38,438 nucleotides of DNA from a bacterium (GTDB lineage Bacteria; Coprothermobacterota; Coprothermobacteria; Coprothermobacterales; JAADFF01). The stretch lies in NCBI GenBank assembly GCA_027063755.1, contig JAMORD010000082.1:1-38438 (forward strand), written 5' to 3'. The position numbers and the translations under genes were made by a program. Of the stretch, positions 1 through 8,775 are shown piece by piece. Each line of letters begins with the position of its first letter. Position 1 is the first letter of the stretch. Below the pieces are notes generated by a model. It worked only from the letters and a program-made list of their open reading frames with translations, was not told the DNA's origin and searched no databases.

Positions 1-2
1 CT

Positions 3-1061
3 CTTAAAACATGGACAGATGCACCATATACGATAACCCTTGATGCATCCAATGCCAGTGAGAGAGATTTTAAACTTATAGCCATTGCATATGACACAGC
101 AGGACAGAAGTCCCAGGCTGAGGTTACTATTACCGTCAGACATGGTTCAGAGCCACCGGCAGATACGACAGCCCCGTCTGTATCTATTACATCTCCAAAG
201 AATGGGGATACAGTATCCGGTAATATTACTGTGGAAGTTTCAGCTTCTGATGACCAATCTGGTATCTCTAAAGTAGAACTGTATGTTGATGGTAGTAAGG
301 TAGCCGAAGACACATCTGCACCGTATACATTCTCATTGGATACTACATCTATTAGCGATGGTACACATAAACTTGTTGCCAAGGCTTATGATGGTGCCGG
401 CAATGTTGGTACCTCTGCAGAGGTAACTATTACTGTTAAGAATACTTCTGATGAACCACCAGCAGGAGATACGGCGGATGCAAGTAGGGGATACTTTGGA
501 AAGTTCTCTTACTCTGGTGATACCAAATATTATTACCTTAATATTACAACGCAGACCCAGATAACAATTAAGGCTTATATGGAGAGCACTTTGGATATGG
601 ATATTTATCTTATGAGTAGTTCAGGTAGTGTTCTTGCCAAGTCTGAAAATGGTAAGGGAGAGGCCGAGTCTATCACCTATACGCTGTCCCCCGGTGTGTA
701 CAAGATTAAAGCCTACAATTATTCAGGATATGGATATTACATCATCTATGTTGATAACAAGATAGACACTTCCAAGCAGGTGTTTAAAGAAATTTCTGGT
801 AGTGTTGCCGATGGTGGTTATAAGACATATACATTAAATCTTGAGGGTATTACAGATGTTTATCTTGATTGGGGAGACAGCAATGTAGATCTTGACCTTT
901 ATGTATATGATGCCGCTGGTAATCTTGTTGCCAAGTCAGAATATGGTAAGTACCACTGGGAATCTCTTAACCTCAATCTTAATGCTGGAACATATAAGAT
1001 AGTGGTAAAATCTTACAGCGGTGGTAGTAACTTCACACTGAATGTTCTTACAGATAAGTAA
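3..1061 (+). CDS. Secreted/surface protein C-terminus: Ig-like (Big/cadherin-like) repeats followed by two PPC-type (pre-peptidase C-terminal) domains; 5'-truncated by window edge
   Basis: Frame is open from base 3; the track ORF starting at 231 is only an internal Met. Translation has repeats 'DTTAPSVSITSPKNGDTVSG...VELYVDGSKVAEDTSAPYTFSLDTTSISDGTHKLVAKAYDGAGN' and two PPC-like units 'MDIYLMSSSGSVLAKSENGKGEAESITYTLSPGVYKIKAYNYSG' / 'LDLYVYDAAGNLVAKSEYGKYHWESLNLNLNAGTYKIVVKSYSG'. Confidence 0.8.
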   Translation, partial: LKTWTDAPYTITLDASNASERDFKLIAIAYDTAGQKSQAEVTITVRHGSEPPADTTAPSVSITSPKNGDTVSGNITVEVSASDDQSGISKVELYVDGSKVAEDTSAPYTFSLDTTSISDGTHKLVAKAYDGAGNVGTSAEVTITVKNTSDEPPAGDTADASRGYFGKFSYSGDTKYYYLNITTQTQITIKAYMESTLDMDIYLMSSSGSVLAKSENGKGEAESITYTLSPGVYKIKAYNYSGYGYYIIYVDNKIDTSKQVFKEISGSVADGGYKTYTLNLEGITDVYLDWGDSNVDLDLYVYDAAGNLVAKSEYGKYHWESLNLNLNAGTYKIVVKSYSGGSNFTLNVLTDK

Positions 1062-1082
1062 GTGTCGTAAGGGTTTCTGCCA

Positions 1083-1120
1083 AACAGGGGGGCACAACTG
1101 TGTCCCCCTGTTTTATATAA
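1083..1120 (+). terminator. Putative intrinsic terminator
   Basis: AACAGGGGGGCACA-actg-TGTCCCCCTGTT hairpin followed by T-rich TTATAT, directly after the stop at 1061. Confidence 0.6.
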
Positions 1121-1125
1121 AAGTA

Positions 1126-1290
1126 TTATTCAGCGGGTTCAAACATATCTTTACCTACCCCACAAACGGGACATACCCAGTTTTCGGGAAGTTCTTCAAA
1201 TGATGTGCCTGCGGGAATACCGGCGCCAGGATCACCCTCAGATGGGTCATAGATGTAACCACATACTTTGCATACATACTTTTTCATCAT
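1126..1290 (-). CDS. Rubredoxin (54 aa; below the ORF-track length cutoff)
   Basis: Reverse-strand translation [54 protein letters not shown]; two CxxCG knuckles typical of rubredoxin; SD GGAGGTATCT upstream. Confidence 0.95.
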   Translation of the reverse strand: MMKKYVCKVCGYIYDPSEGDPGAGIPAGTSFEELPENWVCPVCGVGKDMFEPAE

Positions 1291-1305
1291 AGATACCTCC
1301 TTTTA

Positions 1306-2508
1306 TTAACAACCTGTTTCTGGACAGGCTTTTACAGTTTGCTGAGTGGCCTTTTCTATTTCTTTGGCAAGATTTACAATGTCTGCAACAACATTGTCTT
1401 TAATCTTACCTTTAAAAGAGATATATGGTAGCTTATTGAGTTTGAGAATACCGAGTATGTCTTCTATCTGCTTTATTGTCATGCCCCCCCATCCGTAAGA
1501 GTTTATAATGGCAAGGTTTTTGGCCTTTGGTCTTAAGGCTCTTACAAGGTGGGCAAAGTAGATAATAGATGGATGGGCCGATGCAAGCACGGTGGGTGTG
1601 GCGAATACAAGTGTTGCCGCGTCTACAAGTGCCATGGCAAATTCACCGGGATCCGTCTTGGTGAGATTGAAAACTTTGACATTGATATTTCTTCGTAGTA
1701 GTTCTCTTTCAAGCACCCTGATGGCCTCGTATGTGCTTCCATGCATAGAAATGTATGCGATAATGACTGTATCTTTGACTGTATCTGATACCCATGTTTC
1801 ATAGGTTTTTAGTACTTTCTCTACATCGTTGTGTACGGGACCGTGGCTGGGGGCGATCATGTCTACTCCCAACTCTCTCATAAGGTTGATATACTTTCTT
1901 ATGTGCATGCGGAAGGGCATCATGATCTCAGCGTAGTAGCGTTTAACCTCTATTTCTACCTCGGCCCAATTGTCAGATGAGAATATTTCGCTGGTGGCAA
2001 GATGAGCTCCGAAAAGATCGCATGTGAATATGATATTGTCTTCTGGAATATAAGTGGACATCGTTTCTGGCCAATGGACCCATGGTGTATAGAAAAATTG
2101 CAAAGTGCGCTTGCCTATGGATATTGTCTCTTTATCTTCTACCGTTATAATTTTCTCCTCTGGAATTTCCAAATGCTCTATCAGTAGCTCTTTACATTTG
2201 GGATTTGTTATGACTTTGGCCTCTGGATACATCTCAAGCAGGGTAGGTATGGTTCCAGAATGGTCCTGTTCTGCATGATTAGATACGATATAATCTATCT
2301 TTTTTACGCCTGCATCTTTGAGATTGGTTATCAGTATCTCTTTCAGATACGGTTCTACTGTATCTATGAGCACGGTTTTCTCATCTTTAACGAGGTATGC
2401 GTTGTAGCTGGTTCCATGTGGTGTGGAAACAAGTTCGTCAAATATACGTCTATCCCAATCTATAGCACCAACCCAGTAAATGCCGGGTTTTATCTCTTTG
2501 TATCCCAT
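1306..2508 (-). CDS. A-type flavoprotein / flavodiiron protein (FprA/ROO-like)
   Basis: Metallo-beta-lactamase domain HAEQDHSG...PWVHWPETM...CDLFGAH...APSHGPV plus C-terminal flavodoxin domain (IIAYISMHGSTYEAI...INSYGWGG); rubredoxin gene immediately downstream. Confidence 0.93.
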   Translation of the reverse strand: MGYKEIKPGIYWVGAIDWDRRIFDELVSTPHGTSYNAYLVKDEKTVLIDTVEPYLKEILITNLKDAGVKKIDYIVSNHAEQDHSGTIPTLLEMYPEAKVITNPKCKELLIEHLEIPEEKIITVEDKETISIGKRTLQFFYTPWVHWPETMSTYIPEDNIIFTCDLFGAHLATSEIFSSDNWAEVEIEVKRYYAEIMMPFRMHIRKYINLMRELGVDMIAPSHGPVHNDVEKVLKTYETWVSDTVKDTVIIAYISMHGSTYEAIRVLERELLRRNINVKVFNLTKTDPGEFAMALVDAATLVFATPTVLASAHPSIIYFAHLVRALRPKAKNLAIINSYGWGGMTIKQIEDILGILKLNKLPYISFKGKIKDNVVADIVNLAKEIEKATQQTVKACPETGC

Positions 2509-2567
2509 ATATATCGCCTCCTATTGATGGTCTATAGATAGTTTAGCATATTAAACATTTATAGGGT

Positions 2568-2606
2568 GTAAAAAAGATAAAGGGCAGGGATATCCCCGCC
2601 CTTTAT
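2568..2606 (-). terminator. Putative intrinsic terminator after the YjbQ-family gene
   Basis: AAAGGGCAGGGATATCCCCGCCCTTT hairpin; on the minus strand followed by TTTATCTTTTTT. Confidence 0.65.
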
Positions 2607-2626
2607 TCTAAACATTGATACGAAGT

Positions 2627-3034
2627 TTATTCTCTAATAATTTGCACATAGACTTTGCGTCTTCTGGGACCATCAAATTCGCAGAAGAATATGCCTTGCC
2701 ATGTGCCTAAGACGAGTTTGCCGTCTTTGATAATGACATTAACAGAGCTACCGGTGAGCACAGCCTTGATGTGTGCTGCACTGTTTCCTTCCATGTGGGA
2801 GTAGATATCATGGTCCCATGGAATGAGAAGTCCTAACATCTTTCTGAGATCTTGCATCACCGATGGATCGGCATGTTCATTAATGGCCACACCTGCTGTA
2901 GTATGGGGGACATATACAATGGCAACACCGTTTTCCACGCCGCTGAGTTTTACCTTTTCGGCAACTTCTTCTGTGATCTCTATGCATTCTTCATGTTGCC
3001 TGGTTAGTATTTCTATAGGATAGAAAAATGGCAT
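2627..3034 (-). CDS. YjbQ/UPF0047 family protein (secondary thiamine-phosphate synthase-type)
   Basis: 'GVENGVAIVYVPHTTAGVAINEHADPSVMQDLRKML...WDHDIYSHMEGNSAAHIKAVLTGSSVNVIIKDGKLVLGTWQGIFFCEFDGPRRRKVYVQI' is the classic YjbQ signature. Confidence 0.93.
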   Translation of the reverse strand: MPFFYPIEILTRQHEECIEITEEVAEKVKLSGVENGVAIVYVPHTTAGVAINEHADPSVMQDLRKMLGLLIPWDHDIYSHMEGNSAAHIKAVLTGSSVNVIIKDGKLVLGTWQGIFFCEFDGPRRRKVYVQIIRE

Positions 3035-3035
3035 T

Positions 3036-3818
3036 TTACCTCACCTCGTATTCATATGTTACGGGTATATCTTTTTTAATAGATGCCTGTACACCGCAGT
3101 ATCTTTCACGGGATAGGTCGATAGATTTTTTTAACTTTGCCTCGTCTACATTGCCCTCTGCTATATATTTAACATGCAGTTTGGTAAATACGCCAGTACT
3201 ATCGTCAACCTCTCCTGATACTTCCATCCTGTAGCGCCTAAGGTCTTGCTTCATCTTGATGAGAATAGAGATGGAATCCATGCCGGTGCATCCACCAAGA
3301 GAGAGGAGGAATATCTCGTATGGTGTCATACCCCACTTGCCGTCTACATCACCTGTGATGACATTATCCCGGAGGAAGTGAATGCTGTAGCCATCACATG
3401 TTTGAATAGACAGTATCTTTTCGTCCTCTATCTCAGGTAGTGTATCGGTAATTTCATATCCAATTTCAATATCTTCTTTAAGACTACTAAGAATAGGGGA
3501 TAGATTTCTGTCTACATGTTTGGCAATAGCGTCTTTGCACTCTTCAGGTGCCACAAAGTAATAGTATATTTTCATAAACCTCTTGGGATGTTCGGAGGCT
3601 AGTGTGTAGTCGGTATAAACCTTAAAGGCCTTACCGCAATCTTTCCATATTCTGTAAAGCATCTCTGTGAGTATGCTGACAACTGTCAAGGGTTTAGGTG
3701 TCATGCCGGCATCTTTGCCGTTGACTTTAGGTGTAGTATCAAGGACAACAGATTTTCTTCTGGCTGTACCAACAAGCTGAAGCCCCTCAACCTGTGTAAT
3801 TGTTGCCTTTATCTCCAT
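3036..3818 (-). CDS. Tandem (fused) OsmC-family protein, 260 aa; N-terminal half appears cysteine-degenerate
   Basis: C-terminal half has OsmC-like 'MTPYEIFLLSLGGCTGMDSISIL...LSRERYCGVQASI'; N-terminal half aligns as 'MTPKPLTVVSILTEMLYRIWKD...VDRNLSPILSSLKEDIEI' without the two Cys. Confidence 0.8.
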   Translation of the reverse strand: MEIKATITQVEGLQLVGTARRKSVVLDTTPKVNGKDAGMTPKPLTVVSILTEMLYRIWKDCGKAFKVYTDYTLASEHPKRFMKIYYYFVAPEECKDAIAKHVDRNLSPILSSLKEDIEIGYEITDTLPEIEDEKILSIQTCDGYSIHFLRDNVITGDVDGKWGMTPYEIFLLSLGGCTGMDSISILIKMKQDLRRYRMEVSGEVDDSTGVFTKLHVKYIAEGNVDEAKLKKSIDLSRERYCGVQASIKKDIPVTYEYEVR

Positions 3819-3863
3819 TTTGCTCCCTCCCTGTTCTTATATATGTTTATTTTAGCATGTATG

Positions 3864-6500
3864 CTACTGAGTTCCTGTTTCAGACTGTGTTGTTGTCGTA
3901 GGCTGGGTAGCGGTGGCTGTTGGCCGAGGTGTGACATTTTCTGCCTGTATATTGCTTGTGAAACTGCCGAGTTTATTGAGATAGCTTTCAATGTAGCCAA
4001 TAAATGTTTTTTGCCTTATAGATAGTGAAGATCCATCTGTCAGTTTAAAGTTATCTGGTACATGGATATTCTTCAGATTTTGTAAGGCAATTTTTATCTG
4101 TTTTACGGCATTGACAACTTTGTCTTTTTGATCGTCGTTAAGATATTTTAGAAGATTGGTGTTTATGTCGTTTATAATAGCCTGTTTCTGTTTGGTATCT
4201 TTGATATCTTTGGTCTTTTCATCTACAATCTGCTTCTTGATGTTTTCAATGGTATCTTTGGCGGTTTGATACCTTGCAAGAGCAGAGATAATGTCAATGC
4301 GAGGTTGAATATCATCGGTGCTTGTCAGTTTCCTTGAAGCGGATAGTGTTTCTACCAAGTTCTTGTATAAGTTGGGGTACTCGCCGGGATTTTTATATCC
4401 ACTGTATACAAGGAGGGCATCAAGAGATGATTTCAGCACATTGTCAAAGTTTTTCGGTGTGGTAGATGTCTTCAGGTATTCTGTAAGGAGCATATATCCT
4501 TCCTGATATGTCAGCTGGAAGCCATTTAGTCCATATGTAGGATAAAATCTCAGCACAATGCGGGCGGTATTAGCGTGCTTCCATGAAGACTCAAGGTCAG
4601 ACAATTTATGTTCTTTTTGCCACTTAATGTAGAAAATCTGAGATGTAGATACATGGGCACCGTAGAACCAGTGATCCCACTTAAATATATTTTCCATATA
4701 CTGAGTAGATTCTCCCAGTTTATCCATGTAGTAGGCGTTAAAGCCTAAGATCATGTAGAGGTTTTCTGGAGACCATGTATCTTTTTCGTGGGAAAGGGCC
4801 ACTTCTTTAGCAAGTTTGTATGTTTTTTCGGCATCTTTCATCTTACCCTGACTTTTGAGAACATAGGCGGCTGTGCCGTATGCCTTGGCAAGATTGAGGC
4901 TGTAGTAAGATTCTTCTGGATATGTATCATATGCCTTTTCTAAGTATTCCATAGCCGTCTGTAAAAACTGTGGGTTGATTCTACCGCCAGACTGCGATGC
5001 GTTGAGATAACTGATACCTGTTCTGAAATATCCGTCGGCTCTCCACAGCTGTATGTAGTTATAACTACCGATTACTCCTACAAGTACAAAGGCAATAACC
5101 ATAACAAGAGCTATACCCTTGGCAACGGGGAGGTTGATGTTTTCCTGCTCTCTCTCTGCCACGGGAACATCTTCAAGGTAGTATGTTGCCGCAATGATAC
5201 CGAGAAAGATGTAGAAGAATAGAGCTGTTGACAGCGTATCAAATATTGTGAGAAGGTTGGCGGCATATCCCAGTAGAGATGCAACCAAACCTGCCATGAT
5301 GATGCGGTATTGTTCGCTGGGTTCATTTTTTAGATATTTGTATGCCATTATTAGCGCAGCTAAGAACATAGAGATGTATGCCAAGATACCAATAATTCCT
5401 GTTTTGGCCCACACACTGAGATAGTTGTTGTGAGGGTCATCGTAGTTGACCTTGGGTTCAGACTGACTGAGTTCAAGGCTCTTGTATGGCATGAAGTTTC
5501 GCCTAAATACCTCTATACCTACGCCGGTTAGTCTACCGTGCTTCATATTATCCTTGATAAGAGTCAAGGTGTCTCTCCACAGTATAAGACGGGGTATAGG
5601 TTTACCATGTGAGTCGTGCCATACAAATATGGTTTTTAACCTGCTAAATACGGGAAACTTGTTGCCAAGCAGAAGACCTGTTGCTACAAATAATATGATT
5701 CCTATAATAAGTGCTATGGAAACAATCTTTATAAAGGTTTTTTTGTTTTTACCTGTGATGACCATGCCGGTGACAATGATCCACACAACAATGCCGGCAA
5801 AGAACCCAACCCAGGCACCACGGGTCATAGAGCCAATAACGGCAATAAGTTGTGCAACGAACATAGAGAAGTAGAGTATGGCCTTGCCTCTGTTGTTACT
5901 TGTGAAATAGGCGTAGGAACGGGCCAGTGTAAGGAATGCTGTAAGCACAAGCATGGGGCCAAAGAAGTCTGGGTTGCCTTGAAAACCAAAGGCCCTGTGT
6001 CCAAAGGCACCACTGCCCCAAAATGGGTCGGCGCCGAGCATCTGCATAATACCGTATAAGGCGTTGAATGTTCCAAAGTATATGAGCACATCATATAAAA
6101 ACTCAAGAGATTTTCGGTTATAGACAACGATCATAGTCAGGAAGGCCATCCATGTAATGGGCAAGAAGACGATAAGTCCCAGCTGTCTTTCATATACACC
6201 CCAAAATGATACATTGGGGTTCAGTGAAAAAATGGTAGATAAAATAATAGCCACATCAAATGCCAGTACTGTATACGCTATAGGGTTTTTCAGTTTCTTT
6301 GTTTCTCCAGGATATAGTGCTACAAGCACGGCTATAATCGTACCAATGATGGTAAAGAGCCATATGAATGTAGCACTCTTAACAATGTCAAATGCCCTGT
6401 AAATACCCCTGTAAAATGCCACAGGTGGAATAACTACTAATAGTACATAGAGCCATAGGAGAAAGTTCCTCTGCGCTTTTGGAATTTCCAGTTGTTTCAT
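3864..6500 (-). CDS. O-antigen ligase/polymerase-like (Wzy_C family) membrane protein with C-terminal TPR-like region and Thr-rich tail
   Basis: About 12 hydrophobic segments; 'GSMTRGAWVGFFAGIVVW...LTGVGIEVFRRNFMPYKS...DDPHNNYLSVWAKTGIIGILAYISMF' typical of O-Ag ligase; TPR-like 'AMEYLEKAYDTYPEESYYSLNLAKAYGTAAYVLKSQGKMKDAEKTYKLAKEVA'. Confidence 0.88.
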   Translation of the reverse strand: MKQLEIPKAQRNFLLWLYVLLVVIPPVAFYRGIYRAFDIVKSATFIWLFTIIGTIIAVLVALYPGETKKLKNPIAYTVLAFDVAIILSTIFSLNPNVSFWGVYERQLGLIVFLPITWMAFLTMIVVYNRKSLEFLYDVLIYFGTFNALYGIMQMLGADPFWGSGAFGHRAFGFQGNPDFFGPMLVLTAFLTLARSYAYFTSNNRGKAILYFSMFVAQLIAVIGSMTRGAWVGFFAGIVVWIIVTGMVITGKNKKTFIKIVSIALIIGIILFVATGLLLGNKFPVFSRLKTIFVWHDSHGKPIPRLILWRDTLTLIKDNMKHGRLTGVGIEVFRRNFMPYKSLELSQSEPKVNYDDPHNNYLSVWAKTGIIGILAYISMFLAALIMAYKYLKNEPSEQYRIIMAGLVASLLGYAANLLTIFDTLSTALFFYIFLGIIAATYYLEDVPVAEREQENINLPVAKGIALVMVIAFVLVGVIGSYNYIQLWRADGYFRTGISYLNASQSGGRINPQFLQTAMEYLEKAYDTYPEESYYSLNLAKAYGTAAYVLKSQGKMKDAEKTYKLAKEVALSHEKDTWSPENLYMILGFNAYYMDKLGESTQYMENIFKWDHWFYGAHVSTSQIFYIKWQKEHKLSDLESSWKHANTARIVLRFYPTYGLNGFQLTYQEGYMLLTEYLKTSTTPKNFDNVLKSSLDALLVYSGYKNPGEYPNLYKNLVETLSASRKLTSTDDIQPRIDIISALARYQTAKDTIENIKKQIVDEKTKDIKDTKQKQAIINDINTNLLKYLNDDQKDKVVNAVKQIKIALQNLKNIHVPDNFKLTDGSSLSIRQKTFIGYIESYLNKLGSFTSNIQAENVTPRPTATATQPTTTTQSETGTQ

Positions 6501-7234
6501 TGTTCTTCCCTCCCTACAGTTTCAAATAATTTCAACATTAAATAATCAGATTTTTCGTCAACATCTGCTCCCATCGTCGGGCTAACTGTTACTGTTGCTG
6601 CTTTAACATGAAAATTTTTGTCTACCCATTTTATCACATCATTTATAGTTAAATGACCTATCGTCAATTTTAAGAATAGATTTATTCCCATCGTCCATAC
6701 AATCATAAATGGATTTTTACGGTAAGCATAATATTTGGTGCCTTCCTCTATGACTGTCTGCCATTTGTTTTGGCTGATGAGTGCTGCTCCTGCCAGCTTG
6801 ATTTTACCGTCTTTTAATGGAATAAAAGTCTTAGACCAACCTGGAAACATTGTTTGAAAATCTTCTTTGTAGATAATACCTGCCACAAGTTCGTTGGGAT
6901 GTTCTATAAATGGTAGAAGATCTTTACCACTGACAAGAGGACAGTCACCTGTTAATAGTAATATATAGTCTGCGTCTGGGTGTATAACCGATATAGTATC
7001 CATAAGACTATTACTTTCTATTTTCATTAGTTCAGCTCCATCAAGATTGTCTATGGGCCATCCTGTTCTACCAATGACGGTAATAGGAACATCTAAGTCA
7101 TTTTTAATATTATTTACCATATGTTGAACAATCGTTGTTCCTGCCCACGGTAGTAGTGCCTTATAACCTACACCAAAATCTTCACACCACGGTTCTCTAT
7201 CTCCGCCTGCCAGTATGTATATCTTTACACTCAC
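6497..7234 (-). CDS. Nucleotidyltransferase family protein (MobA-like/GT-A NTP transferase)
   Basis: 'MSVKIYILAGGDREPWCEDFGVGYKALLPWAGTTIVQHMV' and 'ILLLTGDCPLVSGKDLLPFI'; GTG start overlapping ispE. Confidence 0.78.
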   Translation of the reverse strand: MSVKIYILAGGDREPWCEDFGVGYKALLPWAGTTIVQHMVNNIKNDLDVPITVIGRTGWPIDNLDGAELMKIESNSLMDTISVIHPDADYILLLTGDCPLVSGKDLLPFIEHPNELVAGIIYKEDFQTMFPGWSKTFIPLKDGKIKLAGAALISQNKWQTVIEEGTKYYAYRKNPFMIVWTMGINLFLKLTIGHLTINDVIKWVDKNFHVKAATVTVSPTMGADVDEKSDYLMLKLFETVGREEQ

Positions 7235-7991
7235 ATGGCCTCATCTCCCATCCTGTTTTTCTCATGCTTATTTCTATAATATCCCAATGTTTAGGTATTT
7301 GGGTTGGTGGAGATAGACTAAATATACTGCTACCACTGCCTGTAAGGTACATTCCCCGTGGTATGCTAATGCCAAAAACCCGTTGAAATGCTTCGGTAAG
7401 TGCATTACCCATAACGCCATTTTCAAGGTATATATCTGTGTAGTTAGAGTAAAATGGCTTTTCGTCCCATGCCCTGTATATCATAGGGGTAGAAGAGGCA
7501 AAATCGGGGACTGTTAGGTAGAGGGTAGAAGGGACATTGATGTTGTCAAGGGGAGTTATTTTTTCTCCTATGCCCTCCATGAGAAGTGGACCGTTGTAAA
7601 GATACATACTGACATCTGCCCCAATCTTTGGTGCCACTTCCAAGGCTTTTTGTCTGTCTATGAGTTCTAAACTAACCAATGCTCCCAGTAGTCCGCCGGC
7701 GTTGCTGCTAGAGCCTCCCAGCCCTCTGCCTATAGGTATATGCTTATATATAATGGCAGAGAAGGGAATATCAAGTAATGTTTGTAGCTTGTGAACAGTA
7801 GAGTTCTCTATGGGGTAGGGCAAAAATGTAATTGGCCCCTTTTTCCCTATATTGATGAGCATGGTGTCAAAGATGTTGATAAATGATACGATACTTCTTA
7901 GAAGGTGCATTCCATCATTTCTAACACCGACGACATCAAGGGTTATATTGATCTTGGCATATGTTTTCAGAAGAAAGCAATGTGTAGACAT
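7197..7991 (-). CDS. ispE: 4-diphosphocytidyl-2-C-methyl-D-erythritol kinase
   Basis: GHMP kinase motifs 'YAKINITLDVVG', 'PIGRGLGGSSSNAGGLLGAL', 'LTGSGSSIFSL'. Internal ATG at 7991 chosen over track start 8009. Confidence 0.92.
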   Translation of the reverse strand: MSTHCFLLKTYAKINITLDVVGVRNDGMHLLRSIVSFINIFDTMLINIGKKGPITFLPYPIENSTVHKLQTLLDIPFSAIIYKHIPIGRGLGGSSSNAGGLLGALVSLELIDRQKALEVAPKIGADVSMYLYNGPLLMEGIGEKITPLDNINVPSTLYLTVPDFASSTPMIYRAWDEKPFYSNYTDIYLENGVMGNALTEAFQRVFGISIPRGMYLTGSGSSIFSLSPPTQIPKHWDIIEISMRKTGWEMRPCECKDIHTGRRR

Positions 7992-8775
7992 GGCACAGTG
8001 TTTCCACACTCACCTCCTCACCGCGTGATGTAGGTTTTACACCGGCTTTTCTTAGTACATATTCTATACAATCTTTGGAGTATCCCATGTTTTTTAGGTT
8101 ATTAAGTAGTGTTTTGCGTTTTTGCTTAAAAACCCCTTTGAGGAAATTTTCCCATATGTCAGGATCTACATGGCACAGGGGCGTTTCTTGTCTCTTTATA
8201 AATAAGACCTCAGACATAACTTTAGGTGGTGGGGAGAAAGCCCTTGGCTTTACGACAAACGATGACACGATGTCGGTATATGTCTGCATCCATACACTAA
8301 GAGAAGATTTTTCTTTCCCCCTTTGTGCTTTTATGCGTCTTGCCACCTCTTTTTGTAGCATAAATGCCCCAAGACTCCAGGTGGAGAAGTTCTTTATAAG
8401 GTGGGTAATAATAGTGGTGCCAATCATATATGGTAGATTGCCAGCTGTGTTATATATACCGGTAGGTATATCATCTTCTTTCAGTGTGAGAAAATCTGCC
8501 CAGATAACGGTGAGATGAGGAACTTCCTTGGTAATAGCCTCCCAAAATGGTTTTAACCTATCATCAATTTCCACGGCTACAATAGGACCTTTTTCCAATA
8601 GGGCAAATGTCAAGTCGCCTGCTCCAGGTCCTATCTCCAAGATATAATCAGGACTATTTTTCCACACATAATCTGCCATTCTTCGTGATACAGTATGGTC
8701 TTTGAGAAAGTGCTGGCCCAATCCCTTTTTCGGTCTGGGTATGAGATGTTTGTATTTCTCTCTTATCTCGTACAT
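7936..8775 (-). CDS. rsmA: 16S rRNA dimethyladenosine transferase
   Basis: 'PKKGLGQHFL', 'ILEIGPGAGDLTFALLEKGPIVAVEID', 'GNLPYMIGTTII', 'FSPPPKV'; start at ATG 8775 coupled by TAATG overlap with the upstream stop. Confidence 0.95.
   Translation of the reverse strand: MYEIREKYKHLIPRPKKGLGQHFLKDHTVSRRMADYVWKNSPDYILEIGPGAGDLTFALLEKGPIVAVEIDDRLKPFWEAITKEVPHLTVIWADFLTLKEDDIPTGIYNTAGNLPYMIGTTIITHLIKNFSTWSLGAFMLQKEVARRIKAQRGKEKSSLSVWMQTYTDIVSSFVVKPRAFSPPPKVMSEVLFIKRQETPLCHVDPDIWENFLKGVFKQKRKTLLNNLKNMGYSKDCIEYVLRKAGVKPTSRGEEVSVETLCHVYTLLSSENICQDQYNP

Noticed and set aside
5482-5874. 130-aa plus-strand ORF opposite the O-antigen ligase gene
   Set aside because: Antisense shadow; codon pattern follows the minus-strand gene.
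8075-8518. 147-aa plus-strand ORF opposite rsmA
   Set aside because: Antisense shadow of a well-supported gene.
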